Shown one piece after another: positions 1-9,038 of a DNA stretch of 64,000 nt. Source of the stretch: Bog-473 sp963787485. Lineage in GTDB: Bacteria; Actinomycetota; Acidimicrobiia; Acidimicrobiales; RAAP-2. How positions within the stretch are numbered: the stretch's first letter is position 1; every line of letters begins with the position of its first letter. The DNA is taken from the NCBI GenBank assembly GCA_963787485.1, contig CAWBDF010000001.1:124001-188000 (forward strand). Direction: 5' to 3'. The translations under genes and the position numbers were made by a program. The notes beneath the pieces were generated by a model, which searched no databases, was not told where the DNA came from, and worked only from the letters and a program-made list of their open reading frames with translations.

Positions 1-2
1 CA

Positions 3-377
3 TTCGCCATGCCCGCCCATCGCCGACGTGCGCTGGCCGCCCTGGCCCGGGCGGTCGATGGCGGCGAGCTGGTGATTGATGCCGGTGCAGATCCCCAGCA
101 GGTCCGCGCCGCGCTGGTCATCCTGCCGGGCATCGGGCCGTGGACCGCCGAGTATGTCGCCATGCGCGCGCTGCACGATCCGGACGCCTTCATGCCGACT
201 GACCTCGGTGTCCGACGCTCGGCGGCGGTCCTCGGCCTGTCCGACGACCCTGTCCGCCTCACCGAGCTCAGCCGGGCCTGGCGACCGTGGCGGAGTTACG
301 TCATGGCACACCTGTGGTCCATCCCGGCTCGACCGATGACCGCGCCGGCCTCACGCGAGAAGGGACACGCCGCATGA
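3..377 (+). CDS. alkA: DNA-3-methyladenine glycosylase II, C-terminal part (cut by window edge)
   Basis: Base-excision repair glycosylase that removes alkylated purines. The visible part holds the helix-hairpin-helix LPGIGPWTAEYVAMRAL, followed by a conserved Asp in PTDLGVRRSA, the usual position of the catalytic Asp region of the AlkA family. The reading frame is open to the window edge, so the true start lies upstream and the ATG at base 9 is probably internal. Its stop overlaps the start of ogt (ATGA), which suggests a two-gene alkylation-repair operon. An Ada-AlkA fusion cannot be excluded because the N-terminus is missing. Confidence 0.85.
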   Translation, partial: FAMPAHRRRALAALARAVDGGELVIDAGADPQQVRAALVILPGIGPWTAEYVAMRALHDPDAFMPTDLGVRRSAAVLGLSDDPVRLTELSRAWRPWRSYVMAHLWSIPARPMTAPASREKGHAA

Positions 378-859
378 CCACCACCTCGGACCTGACGGTG
401 ACGATGCCGCTCGAGACGCCGATCGGACGCGTCGTGCTCGAGTGCGCGAACGACGCCCTGATCGGGATCTGGCTCCCCTGCGAACGACGCGGGCACCGCA
501 CCGACGTGGCCGACGTCCCGCCCGTGCTGAAGTCGACGGCGACGCAGCTCCGGGAATACTTCGGAGGGGCACGCACGGAATTCGACGTCCCGCTGGAGCT
601 CGAGGGCACCGAGTTCCAGCGGCAGGTCTGGAACGAGCTGAGCCGCATCCCCTACGGGGAGACCATCACCTATGGCGAGCTGGCTCGCCGGGTCGGCCGT
701 TCCGGTGGGGCGCGCGCCGTGGGTCAGGCCAACGGGCGCAACCCGGTGCCGATCATCGTGCCCTGCCATCGGGTCGTGGCCAGCGACGGCCTCGGCGGGT
801 ACGGCGGCGGCCTCGACGTGAAGCGCGCTCTCCTGGCTCGCGAGGGCGCGCTCAGGTAG
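374..859 (+). CDS. ogt: Methylated-DNA--protein-cysteine S-methyltransferase
   Basis: Suicide repair protein that transfers the methyl group from O6-methylguanine to its own cysteine. The signature PCHRVV with the acceptor Cys is present, followed by GLGGYGGGLDVKRALL, and the DNA-binding stretch RIPYGETITYGELARRVG lies before it. About 161 residues, normal for Ogt. An upstream in-frame ATG at 287 exists, but ATG 374 gives an ATGA overlap with alkA and the expected N-terminus, so it is preferred. It works with the upstream glycosylase in alkylation repair. Confidence 0.93.
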   Translation: MTTTSDLTVTMPLETPIGRVVLECANDALIGIWLPCERRGHRTDVADVPPVLKSTATQLREYFGGARTEFDVPLELEGTEFQRQVWNELSRIPYGETITYGELARRVGRSGGARAVGQANGRNPVPIIVPCHRVVASDGLGGYGGGLDVKRALLAREGALR

Positions 860-862
860 GGC

Positions 863-2086
863 TCACGACAGGCGCATTAGGTCGAACTGGCCGGTGGAGG
901 TGTCGGACATCACGACCGCCGGCCCCGGTCCGAGCAGGTTCACCGCTGCGCCGACACCGACGGGGTCGCTCACGGCGCCGCTGGTGGTGATGCGGAACAC
1001 GCAGGACGTGGGAGAGGGTATGGACGCCATGGGACACCCTGGCGCGCTGCCCGCGGGCACGAGCACCAGTGGTCCGGCGGCGGAGTCCGACACGGTGCTC
1101 GTCACGGTGCCGCCGTAGGTCCCGAGGGGCTTGAGGGTCGTGGTGTCATACGTGGTGAACTGGGCATCGAGGCCCTGGCCGGCGGGCTCGCTGACCCACA
1201 GCGCACTGCCGGCGACGGTGTCGAGGTACTGCACCCCGCCGCCGAGACCGTTCGGTGCATGGGCCAGCGGCGCTCCGGTGGTGGTGGTGCCGTCTGGGCG
1301 CCGGACCGCCAGGACATAGTCAGGCCGCTCGTAGTACACGGCCCCGTCGGGTCCGACGGCCGCACCGAGGCCTCGCGCCACCAGACGCGGCGCGGCCGAG
1401 GACGCGGGGTCGATGCGGTAGACGCTCACCGTGTCGCCGCGGGTGACCGAGAGGTACACGGCTCCCGCCGCGGCCGTGATGGACACCAGGTCGGCGTTGG
1501 AGGCGTCCGCGGTCGTCAACGGGGGCATCGCCCATTGCCCGCTCTGGTTCCCGCTGCTCCGAGCGAAGGCCAGGACCTCCGTGTACGTGGCCACGTAGAA
1601 GTTCGTGCTGTCGGCCGCCAGGGAGGCGATGCCATCGGCCACGTGCTCGGCCACCACCGCCGGTCCGTCTCCGTCGACCACCCAGGCCACCGACGGAGCC
1701 TGGCTCGTGGGGTCCTGCGGTGCGGCGAACACCGCACCGTCGGGACTCTCGGCCGCCGTCACCCGATCGGCCGAGAACGGCAGTGCGATGGGAGCGCCCA
1801 CTTGCAGGGGTCCCGTGGGGGCGACCGGCGGCAGGGTGGACAAAGGAGTTCCCGTCGTCGAGGTGGACGGCGCTGGGGCCGACGTGGTCGACGAACCGGC
1901 GGCGGCTGGGTTCGCGTTCGGGCTCCCTGCCGGACCCGACCCGCACGAGGCCAGGGCCACAGCCAGGGCAGTCACGGCGAGCACGCCTCCGGCAGCCGGT
2001 GCCCCGAAACCGGCCCGAGCACGGAGTCTCGGAGTCGGCACCGGCACCACGCGGCGCTGCAGGCGCCGGCGACGTCTCCCGCGCAT
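863..2086 (-). CDS. Putative secreted lipoprotein with propeller-like repeats
   Basis: Unrecognised protein of 407 residues. An Arg-rich N-terminus leads into a hydrophobic segment ending in VALASCGS, a lipobox with Cys at about residue 48. A Ser/Thr/Pro/Ala linker (about 50-90) follows, then a body with spaced motifs such as SPDGAVFAA, DSTNFYVAT and GPDGAVYYERPDYVLAVRR that resemble beta-propeller blades. I infer an extracytoplasmic anchored protein; ligand or activity is unknown. It is divergent from the dienelactone hydrolase gene, with about 44 bp between the starts. Confidence 0.6.
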   Translation of the reverse strand: MRGRRRRRLQRRVVPVPTPRLRARAGFGAPAAGGVLAVTALAVALASCGSGPAGSPNANPAAAGSSTTSAPAPSTSTTGTPLSTLPPVAPTGPLQVGAPIALPFSADRVTAAESPDGAVFAAPQDPTSQAPSVAWVVDGDGPAVVAEHVADGIASLAADSTNFYVATYTEVLAFARSSGNQSGQWAMPPLTTADASNADLVSITAAAGAVYLSVTRGDTVSVYRIDPASSAAPRLVARGLGAAVGPDGAVYYERPDYVLAVRRPDGTTTTGAPLAHAPNGLGGGVQYLDTVAGSALWVSEPAGQGLDAQFTTYDTTTLKPLGTYGGTVTSTVSDSAAGPLVLVPAGSAPGCPMASIPSPTSCVFRITTSGAVSDPVGVGAAVNLLGPGPAVVMSDTSTGQFDLMRLS

Positions 2087-2130
2087 CGCCGCCCAGTATG
2101 GCGCGGCCTCGCGGGCGATACGGTTCGGCC

Positions 2131-2850
2131 ATGGCCACCACCCGCGTCATCTCCTACGACGCCGTGGGGCGCACCATGGTCGGCACCCTGGCGCTCCCGG
2201 CGGGCGACGGGACCCGTCCGGGGGTGCTGGTCTGCCACCAGGGCTCGGGCATTGACGACCACGCCCGCCACCACGCGACCCGGCTGGCCGACGAACTCGG
2301 GTACGTGGCCTTCGCCCTCGACTACCACGGGGGTGGCGAGTCCCTGAGCGGCCTGGACGAGATCACGGCCCGGACCGGCGAGTTGCGGGCCGACGCGCGG
2401 CTGACGCGGGCGCTCGGTCGCGCCGGGCTCGACGTGCTCTGCGCCGAAGGCCGCACCGACACCGCCAGGCTGGCCGCCATCGGCTATTGCTTCGGAGGCG
2501 CCGTGTGCTTCGAGCTGGCGCGCGACGGCGCCGAACTCAAAGCCGCGGTGGGATTCCATGGCGAGCTCCGCACGACGCTCCCGGCCCAGGCGGGACGGAT
2601 CAGGGCCAAGATGCTGGCGCTCGTCGGGGCGGACGACCCCCTCGTCGGCGAGGCGCAGCGTCGCACCTTCGAGGACGAGATGCGCACCGCCGCGGCGGAC
2701 TGGCAGCTCTACGTGTACGGCGGCGCCGGGCACTCCTTCACCAGTCCGGGAGTGGATCGGGCCGCCATGCCGGGCGTCGCGTACCACGAGGCGACCGACC
2801 GCCGCTCCTGGCGGGCCATGGTCGATCTCTTCGACGAGGTCTTCGCCTGA
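2131..2850 (+). CDS. Dienelactone hydrolase family protein
   Basis: Alpha/beta hydrolase of the carboxymethylenebutenolidase family, about 239 residues, the normal size. The nucleophile elbow is GYCFGG (Cys nucleophile), the acid is in VGADDPLV and the catalytic His in YGGAGHSFT, so the Cys-Asp-His triad is complete. The frame is open far upstream, but ATG 2131 gives MATTRVISYDA, the expected family N-terminus. Family members open lactones in aromatic degradation; the substrate here is unknown. The next gene starts 12 bp downstream. Confidence 0.88.
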   Translation: MATTRVISYDAVGRTMVGTLALPAGDGTRPGVLVCHQGSGIDDHARHHATRLADELGYVAFALDYHGGGESLSGLDEITARTGELRADARLTRALGRAGLDVLCAEGRTDTARLAAIGYCFGGAVCFELARDGAELKAAVGFHGELRTTLPAQAGRIRAKMLALVGADDPLVGEAQRRTFEDEMRTAAADWQLYVYGGAGHSFTSPGVDRAAMPGVAYHEATDRRSWRAMVDLFDEVFA

Positions 2851-2862
2851 TCCCCCAGCGCC

Positions 2863-3894
2863 GTGCCCGAGTCCTCCTCCTTCCACCCGACCGATCCCGT
2901 CCCGACCGATCCCGTCCCGACCGATCCCGTCCCGACCGACCCCGTGCTGGCGGTCCCCCCGGGGCGGGTGGCCTACGGCATGCAGCTGCCCGTCCTCTCG
3001 CGACCCACCCCCCTCGCTGCCGAGTGGGAAGGGCAGGCCGGTCCAGCGACGCTGGCCCGGGTCGCTCGCGTGGCGGACGAAGCCGGGTTCTTCTCACTCG
3101 GCGTCGGCGATCACACCGCCGTCCCGCGCCGCCTGTCCGATGCCATGGGCACCGTCTGGTACGACCTGACGGCGACGCTCGGATGGCTGGCCGCGGTCAC
3201 CACCCGGACCCACCTGCTCTCCCAGGTGATGGTCCTCGCGCACCGCCATCCGCTCCGGGCCGCCAAGGAGCTCTCCACCGTCGATGTCCTCTCCGGGGGT
3301 CGGCTCATCGTCGGAGTGGGTGCGGGGTATGTGCCCGAGGAGTACGAGTTGTTGACCGGAGGGTTCGAGGAACGAGGCGCCCACACCGACGAGGCGCTCC
3401 GCGCGCTGATCCGGTGCTTCGCCGAGGAGTTCCCCGACCTGCCCGGACCGCGCTGGCCCGCGCACGACATGGGCCTGGCGCCTGGGCCGGTCCGCCAGCC
3501 GCGCCCTCCCATCTGGGTCGGCGGTTCGTCCCCGGCCGCGCTGCGGCGGGCCGCCGCCCTCGGCGACGGATGGCTGCCCTCGACGACGACGCTCCGTGAC
3601 CTGCCGGACCAGATCGCCCGGCTGGGGGAGTTGCGCGCCCAGCTGCGTGGAGGCTCGCCGATCGACGTGAGCGCGGTGGCGGATCCCGTCCACCTGAACG
3701 ACGGGGGCCCGCGCCGGGACCTGCCTCCGTGGGTCCTCTCTGGACGTGCCCCGGAGGTGGCCGAGAGGCTGCGCCCGCTGGTGGACATGGGAGTGAACCA
3801 CCTGCAGGTGCGCCTGATGGCCCGTGACGCCGAGGAGCTCTGCGACCAGGTGGCGCGCTTCGCCGTGGAGGTCGGCCCGCTGCTGAACCGCTGA
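2863..3894 (+). CDS. LLM-class flavin-dependent oxidoreductase
   Basis: Luciferase-like TIM-barrel oxidoreductase using FMN or F420. Visible family motifs are SGGRLIVGVGAGYVPEEYE, PRPPIWVGGSSPAALRRAA and LGDGWLP. The N-terminus from GTG 2863 is odd: PTDPV is repeated four times, encoded by a 15-bp tandem repeat. The fold appears to start only at GRVAYGMQLPV, so GTG 2944 is an equally plausible start that would leave the repeat untranslated. F420 versus FMN use cannot be told from sequence alone. Probably cotranscribed with the hydrolase upstream. Confidence 0.82.
   Translation: MPESSSFHPTDPVPTDPVPTDPVPTDPVLAVPPGRVAYGMQLPVLSRPTPLAAEWEGQAGPATLARVARVADEAGFFSLGVGDHTAVPRRLSDAMGTVWYDLTATLGWLAAVTTRTHLLSQVMVLAHRHPLRAAKELSTVDVLSGGRLIVGVGAGYVPEEYELLTGGFEERGAHTDEALRALIRCFAEEFPDLPGPRWPAHDMGLAPGPVRQPRPPIWVGGSSPAALRRAAALGDGWLPSTTTLRDLPDQIARLGELRAQLRGGSPIDVSAVADPVHLNDGGPRRDLPPWVLSGRAPEVAERLRPLVDMGVNHLQVRLMARDAEELCDQVARFAVEVGPLLNR
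2886..2945. repeat. 15-bp tandem repeat, four copies
   Basis: Unit CCCGACCGATCCCGT repeated four times in perfect register, the last copy with one change. It lies at the start of the LLM oxidoreductase gene, where it would encode PTDPV repeats, or in its leader if GTG 2944 is the true start. Confidence 0.9.
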
Positions 3895-3915
3895 AGGCCC
3901 CGCCCCGTAGGCTCG

Positions 3916-4581
3916 ATGGCGGTGTCGTCCTTCTCGTACGTGCTCGGGGCGTTGATCCTGGTGCTCGTCCTGCTGCGCCAGGTGAGGGTGGTGCCGGTGC
4001 CCCGGGTCTACCAGCCCCGGCTCCCGGTCCTGCTGGGTGTGCTCGGCCTCTTCTCGCTGTTGTCCTACCCCAACGGCCACCACGTGACGGGCGGTGCTTG
4101 GGCGTGGGTCCTGGCCACCTTGGTGATCGGGGCGCCCGTCCTCGGCGCGCTGCGGGGACTGTCCATGCGTATCTGGGCCGGCAACGGCTGGGTGTTCCGT
4201 CAGGGCTCGGCCCTGACCATGGGGTTGTGGCTCGTCTCCATCGGGGTCCACGTCGCCGTCGACTCCGCCGGCGGCGACACCGCCGGCCTGGCCGGGTCGA
4301 GCTTCCTGCTCTACCTCGGGCTCACCCTCTGGGCGCAGTACGCGGTGGTGCAGCGCCGCGCCCTGCCCCTCTTCGCCCGGTTGGGGCCGGACGCCGGCCG
4401 TCCCTTCCAGGTCAACTTCATGCAGGGACCGGGCGTGTTCTTCACCACCTTTCGCGCCGGGGCGCCGCGCCCGCAGACGCCGGGGACGCCGAGCCCCTCG
4501 GGTCCGGGTGATGTCATTGACGCCGAGGTGGTCGAGGACGATGACGACCTCGGACCGCCCGAGCTCCGCCCACCGGGCTGA
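3916..4581 (+). CDS. Hypothetical multi-pass membrane protein
   Basis: Not recognised with certainty. 221 residues with about five hydrophobic segments (about 8-20, 38-52, 60-80, 98-115, 125-145) and a hydrophilic acidic tail (DAEVVEDDDDLGPPE). The loop after helix 1 has basic residues (RQVRVVPVPRVYQPR), somewhat like CcdC/DUF1453 proteins, but that assignment is weak. ATG 3916 follows the LLM gene by 21 bp. Convergent with the FtsH-like gene. Confidence 0.6.
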   Translation: MAVSSFSYVLGALILVLVLLRQVRVVPVPRVYQPRLPVLLGVLGLFSLLSYPNGHHVTGGAWAWVLATLVIGAPVLGALRGLSMRIWAGNGWVFRQGSALTMGLWLVSIGVHVAVDSAGGDTAGLAGSSFLLYLGLTLWAQYAVVQRRALPLFARLGPDAGRPFQVNFMQGPGVFFTTFRAGAPRPQTPGTPSPSGPGDVIDAEVVEDDDDLGPPELRPPG

Positions 4582-4616
4582 CCCCGCTCTCCGCCGAGTG
4601 TGTTCGCGCCGGCGGC

Positions 4617-6422
4617 TCAGGTGTGGCTGCGCGCCGCCGTTCTCGGCGGGTTCGAGGGGCGCAGCTCGGCGATGACCCCGGGCGCATCCTGGCGCCGGAG
4701 AGCCATCTCGATCACGTCGGTGATCTCGGCCCCGACCAGCTCGTCGCGCTCGAGCAGCGCGTCTCGCAACCCCTCGACCACCGCGGCGTGTTCGAGCACG
4801 ATGGCCTTGGCGCTGTCGCACGAGCCCATGAGCAGCGCATCGAGCTCGGCCCGGGCATCCTTGTCGCCGAGGACCTTGTCCACCAAGCTCCCCTCCAGGT
4901 AGCCGTTGCCGGCGGCCGCCACCGAGATCAGCGAGGTGCCCATGCCGCAGGCCCCGATCATTTGGGCGCCGATGGTGGTGGCCGCGGCGAGGTCGGAGGC
5001 CGGGCCGGTCGACACCTCGTCGAACCACTGCTCCTCGGCCACCATCCCGCCCATGGCGATCTGCAGGAGGGCGTGCAGCTCCTCGCTGCTCTTGGTGAAA
5101 CGTTCCTCGGTGTCCGAATGCTGGAGCAGCCCGAGCGAGTCCCGCCGCTTGACGATGGAGAGCACGTCGAGCTGCCGGGTCTGTCCGACGAAGTACGCCA
5201 CGGTGGCGTGGCCGGCCTCGTGGGTGGCCACCCGCTCACGCTCGTCGGGGGTGTAGATGGTCTCGTCGGTGACGCCGAGCTCGACGAGCATCTTGGCCTC
5301 CGCGACGTCAGGGAGGGACATGGCGGAGCGCCCATGGGTCAGGGCGATCACCAGCGCCTCGTCCATGAGGCGTTCGAGGGCGGCCGGCGAGTACCCGAAC
5401 GTCATCCCGGCCACCATGTCGGCCGCACCGTGTTCGTCGAGATCGACGCCGTGGGACTTCCTGCCCAGGTAGTACGCCACAATGTCGGCCCGGGCCTTCC
5501 GGCCGGGCAAGCCGAAGTAGATGGTGCGGTCGAAGCGACCGGGACGGATCAGCGCCGGGTCGAGGTCGTCCTTTCGGTTCGTGGCGCCCACCACCAACAC
5601 GTTGGCCGGCGCCACTGCGGGCTTGCTGATCTTGGCGCCTTCGGGCAGGTAGCGATTGAGCAGGTCGATCCAGACCGAGGCGACGCGCTGCCCCCGGGTC
5701 GGGGTGTCGAAGGACTGCAGCTGCACGAGCAGTTCGTTCACCACGCCGGTCACGCCCTCGTTGGGCCCGTTCCCGCCGAGCCCGCGCCGAGCGGCTCCGA
5801 TGGCGTCGATCTCTTCAATGAAGCCGATGGCACCGCCCTCCTTGCGGGCCTGCGCCCGGAGCACCTTGAAGAACGAGCGGATCTTGCGGTTGGTCTGCCC
5901 GTAGTACATCGACTGGAAGGCCGACGCGGAGACGAAGAGGAAGGGGACGTTCGCCTCCTTGGCCATGGCCTTGGCGACGAAGGTCTTGCCCGTACCCGGC
6001 GGCCCCTCGAAGAGCACCCCCCGGCGGGCGGACCCGCCCATGGCCTCGCGGAAGGTCTGGTGGGCCAGGAACAAGTTGATGGTGCGCACCACCTCGGACT
6101 TAATGGGGTCGATCCCGACCAGGTCCTCCAACCCGACAGCGGTCTCACCAGGCCGGATCATCGTGTGCGGGGAACGCCCGGCGCCGAGCAGGGGAGCCAG
6201 CATGACCACGCCCAGCATGAGCACGATGACGATGGCGGGCAGGGCGCCGCCGATCCAGTGCGGGAGCCCGATGGACGGGAACACCGGGTGTCCGGAGATC
6301 CGGCGGATGACCACCCAGCCGGCGACCAGGGCGCTGACGGCCACCAGGCGGCGCAGCCGGGCGATCCGGCGGCGTTCGCGGGCCCGGGAGACGTCCGCGC
6401 TGCCGAGGATGGCGTCACCCAC
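4617..6422 (-). CDS. Divergent FtsH-like membrane AAA+ zinc protease
   Basis: Membrane-anchored AAA+ ATPase with an M41 peptidase domain, 601 residues. Two N-terminal membrane segments (about 26-42 and 57-80) are separated by only a short loop. AAA+ module: Walker A GPPGTGKT (about 140-147), Walker B region GFIEEIDAIG (about 200-209) with Glu where FtsH has Asp, and RPGRFDR as the second region of homology. Zinc motif HEAGH at 401-405, with a likely third ligand in TGPASDLAAAT. The pore loop reads MYYGQ instead of the usual FVG, and about 30 extra residues precede VLVVGATNR. All catalytic elements remain, so it is probably active, but it is a paralogue rather than housekeeping FtsH. Confidence 0.85.
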   Translation of the reverse strand: MGDAILGSADVSRARERRRIARLRRLVAVSALVAGWVVIRRISGHPVFPSIGLPHWIGGALPAIVIVLMLGVVMLAPLLGAGRSPHTMIRPGETAVGLEDLVGIDPIKSEVVRTINLFLAHQTFREAMGGSARRGVLFEGPPGTGKTFVAKAMAKEANVPFLFVSASAFQSMYYGQTNRKIRSFFKVLRAQARKEGGAIGFIEEIDAIGAARRGLGGNGPNEGVTGVVNELLVQLQSFDTPTRGQRVASVWIDLLNRYLPEGAKISKPAVAPANVLVVGATNRKDDLDPALIRPGRFDRTIYFGLPGRKARADIVAYYLGRKSHGVDLDEHGAADMVAGMTFGYSPAALERLMDEALVIALTHGRSAMSLPDVAEAKMLVELGVTDETIYTPDERERVATHEAGHATVAYFVGQTRQLDVLSIVKRRDSLGLLQHSDTEERFTKSSEELHALLQIAMGGMVAEEQWFDEVSTGPASDLAAATTIGAQMIGACGMGTSLISVAAAGNGYLEGSLVDKVLGDKDARAELDALLMGSCDSAKAIVLEHAAVVEGLRDALLERDELVGAEITDVIEMALRRQDAPGVIAELRPSNPPRTAARSHT

Positions 6423-6760
6423 GATCCCCAGACGCGGTGGTCCGCGCCGTGGGACCCGCCGGTGCCGCCAGGACCGGGGCCCGATCCCCTGTCGGCACCC
6501 GCGCCAAGAGAGGAGGGACCCGGTTGGGTGGGCCGATTCATGACCAGACTCCTGTTCATCCCCCGTGGACGACCTTCAACATAGAGCCTGTCATAGGACT
6601 TATGGCCTGCGAAGTGACGAAAGTAATAATTCTCGGCTTCAATTCCCCCGGGGCCCGGGCCTCGGGACCACGGAAGGCGAGGTGGGAGGGTGCGTCGGCC
6701 CCTTCCCACCCGGTTGAATAGGACCCGCCGTCGTGAGGGCGGCCCGGGCAAGGGGGTGCC
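6423..6760. other. Divergent intergenic region between FtsH-like and aldehyde dehydrogenase genes
   Basis: 338 bp between two divergent starts. Short frames cross it but none has a convincing start, ribosome site or protein-like composition. The centre (about 6570-6645) is clearly less G+C rich than the surroundings, as expected for promoters. A DosR-like palindrome and an A/T-rich hexamer lie there (separate entry). Confidence 0.5.
6595..6630. promoter_or_regulatory. Candidate DosR/DevR-like box with downstream -10 element
   Basis: AGGACTTATGGCCT (6595-6608) resembles the palindromic DosR consensus GGGACTWWAGTCCC, with most core positions matching. TAATAAT at 6624-6630 could serve as a -10 element for rightward transcription, placing the box over the -35 region. 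This is pattern matching only; no DosR regulator is visible in the window. Confidence 0.2.
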
Positions 6761-8234
6761 ATGGCCGAGACCGCAGGGCACGACGAGCGTCAGCTCTTCA
6801 TCGGGGGCGCGTGGGTGGAGGCGTCGAGGGGGACCTACGAGATCGTCGATCCCGCCACCGAAGAGTGCATCGGCCGGGCGGCCAATGGCGGTGCGGACGA
6901 CGCCCGGGCCGCGGTGGCCGCGGCCAAGGAGGCACAACCTGAGTGGGCGGCCTGGTCGGTTGAGGACCGCTGTGCGCTGCTCCGTGACGCGGCGGCAGCC
7001 CTCCGGGCGAAATCGTCCGAGCTGCTGCCGTTGGTGATGGCCGAGACCGGGTCCACCGCGGCCATCGGGGCGCATCTGCAGATCCCCCTGGCGGTGGACC
7101 GCCTGGAACGCTCTGCGCGGGACCCCCGGCCGGTCCTCGAGACCCCGCTCCTGCCCCAGCCCGTCGAATCGTCGCCGTTCTCGGGCGGTGGTGTGATCGG
7201 AGCCATGGTGAACCGGGTCCCGCTCGGAGTGGTGGCCTGCATCACCGCCTACAACTTCCCCCTCTCGAACGTGGCGGGCAAGATCGGCCCGGCTCTGGCC
7301 GCCGGCAACACCGTGGTCGTAAAGCCGGCGCCCCAGGACCCCCTGGCCGTGACGGAGCTGGTGCGCATTCTCGACGGGGTCGGGTTCCCTCCGGGTTCGG
7401 TCAACCTCGTCAACGGCGAGGGGCCCGCCTCCTCGGCCGCGCTCGTCGACGCCGGCGACGTCGACGCGGTGAGCTTCACGGGATCGAGCACCGTCGGTGT
7501 CGCCATTGCGCAGGCTGCGGCGCGCGCCATGAAGCGGACGTTGCTGGAGCTGGGCGGCAAGGGCGCCTGCGTGGTCTTCGACGACGCCGACGTCGAGGCC
7601 GCCATCACGTGCCTGTCCTCCACCTGGACCATTCACTCGGGACAGGTGTGCACCGCGCCGACGCGCGGGGTGGTCCATCGGAGCGTCTTCGACCGGGTCT
7701 GCGGGGCCCTGGTCGAACGAGCCGGCCAGCTCGCGGTGGGCGATCCCACCGACCCGACGACCGTGGTCGGTCCGGTCATTTCGGCCGCACAGCGGGCTCG
7801 CGTGGAGGCCCACGTCGAAGGGGCGCGGGAGGACGGAGGGGAGATCCTCGCCGGAGGGGCGCGGCCGAGCGACCCGGCCGTGGGGTACTACGTTGCGCCG
7901 ACCTTGATCGCCGGAGACCCCACCATGCGGGTGGCCCGCGAAGAGATCTTCGGGCCGGTGCTCACCGTGATCCCCTTCGACGACGAGGAGGAGGGTGTCG
8001 CCATCGCCAACGGCACCGCCTACGGGCTCTACGACCGGGTGTACTCCGCCGACTGGTCCCGCGCCCTGCCGCGTGGCCAAGCGCCTTCGGTCGGGCAGCG
8101 TCTCCGTGAACACCTCGCAGCGCCACTACGAGGCACCGTTCGGCGGCTTCAAGATGAGCGGCATCGGTCGCGACGGGGGCGACTACGGTCTGCTCGCCTA
8201 CACCGAGCCCCAATCGATCGTCTGGAGCGTCTAG
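6761..8234 (+). CDS. Aldehyde dehydrogenase, with an apparent frameshift near 8069
   Basis: NAD(P)-dependent aldehyde dehydrogenase. The catalytic Glu is in LLELGGKGACVV and the nucleophile Cys in SGQVCTAPTR; the cofactor-site motif is FTGSSTVGVAIAQ. From ATG 6761 the frame is good to DWSRAL (about 8068). The conserved end RVAKRLRSGSVSVNTSQ, EAPFGGFKMSGIGRDGG and YTEPQSIVWSV continues in the +1 frame from about 8070. One extra C in the CTGCCG context explains this. Total length about 490 residues, normal. No second lesion is seen, so a sequencing or assembly indel is more likely than a pseudogene. Convergent with the SDR/LLM pair. Confidence 0.85.
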
Positions 8235-8258
8235 CCCCGTCCTTCCCGTCGGCCCGGG

Positions 8259-9038
8259 CTACGGCGCGTCGCGATACCAGCCCGAGGCGGCCAGATTGCC
8301 GCCGTCGACGTGGAGCGTCTGGCCCGTGACGAAGCGGGCCAGGTCGCTGGCCAAGAACAAAATGGCGGCGGCACCGTCACGGGCCGTGCCCCAGTGCCCG
8401 AGGGGCGGAGCGGGCGCCATGCGGTAGCCCCCGGCGGCCGCATCCGCGTCCGGTCCTCCGTCGGTCAGACCCCCGGAGGCGGCGTTCATGCCTTCGGTCT
8501 CGAGCACGTCGGGCGCCATGGCGTTGACCCGGATGCCCCGAGGCGCCAACTCGAGGGCAAGTGTCTTGGTCAGATTGGCCTGGGCCGCCTTCATGGCCGA
8601 GTACACGGCGTACCCCGGAGCCGCCCGGTGGGCCTCGATGGAGGTCACGTTGACGATGGAACCGCCCTCGGGGATGTGCGGGACGCACAGACGTACGAGG
8701 CTGGTCACCTGGGTGAAGTTCGTGGCGATCAGCGTCGACTCCCCCTTGGGCGAGACGTCGAGGAACGGCGCGAAGAAGGTCCCCCCGGCGTTGTTGACCA
8801 CCACGTCGATCCGTCCGAACCGCTCCGCCACCGCGGCGACGAACGCCCCGAGCGCGTCGGCGTCACGCACGTCGAGGACGCGGCGGAACGGATCCTCGCC
8901 GTCGCCCAGCGTCGAGGACCGGTCGCACAGCGCCTGCACCGCGCCCTGCTCGGCGAACAGCGCGGCGGTGGCGGCGCCGATGCCGGACGCGGCGCCGGTC
9001 ACCAGCACCACCTTGTCCTCGAGTCCCAACAAGCTCAC
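8259..9038 (-). CDS. SDR family oxidoreductase
   Basis: Short-chain dehydrogenase of 259 residues with a Rossmann fold. Nucleotide-binding TGAASGIG near residue 15, NNAG, catalytic Ser in VNVTSIEAH and YSAMK for Tyr and Lys. GTG 9038 is chosen because it overlaps the stop of the LLM gene upstream (GTGA) and gives a standard N-terminus (LLGLEDKVVLVTGAASG). Substrate unknown. The neighbouring LLM enzyme and convergent aldehyde dehydrogenase suggest a small catabolic oxidation set. I cannot show that it depends on mycofactocin. Confidence 0.88.
   Translation of the reverse strand: MSLLGLEDKVVLVTGAASGIGAATAALFAEQGAVQALCDRSSTLGDGEDPFRRVLDVRDADALGAFVAAVAERFGRIDVVVNNAGGTFFAPFLDVSPKGESTLIATNFTQVTSLVRLCVPHIPEGGSIVNVTSIEAHRAAPGYAVYSAMKAAQANLTKTLALELAPRGIRVNAMAPDVLETEGMNAASGGLTDGGPDADAAAGGYRMAPAPPLGHWGTARDGAAAILFLASDLARFVTGQTLHVDGGNLAASGWYRDAP

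Noticed and set aside
2863..2943. Transposon or phage attachment site at the 15-bp repeat
   Set aside because: Only a local tandem duplication; no integrase, inverted ends or target duplication nearby.
6437..6721. Small gene in the FtsH-like/aldehyde dehydrogenase gap
   Set aside because: No ribosome site, no protein-like composition, and it overlaps the likely promoters.
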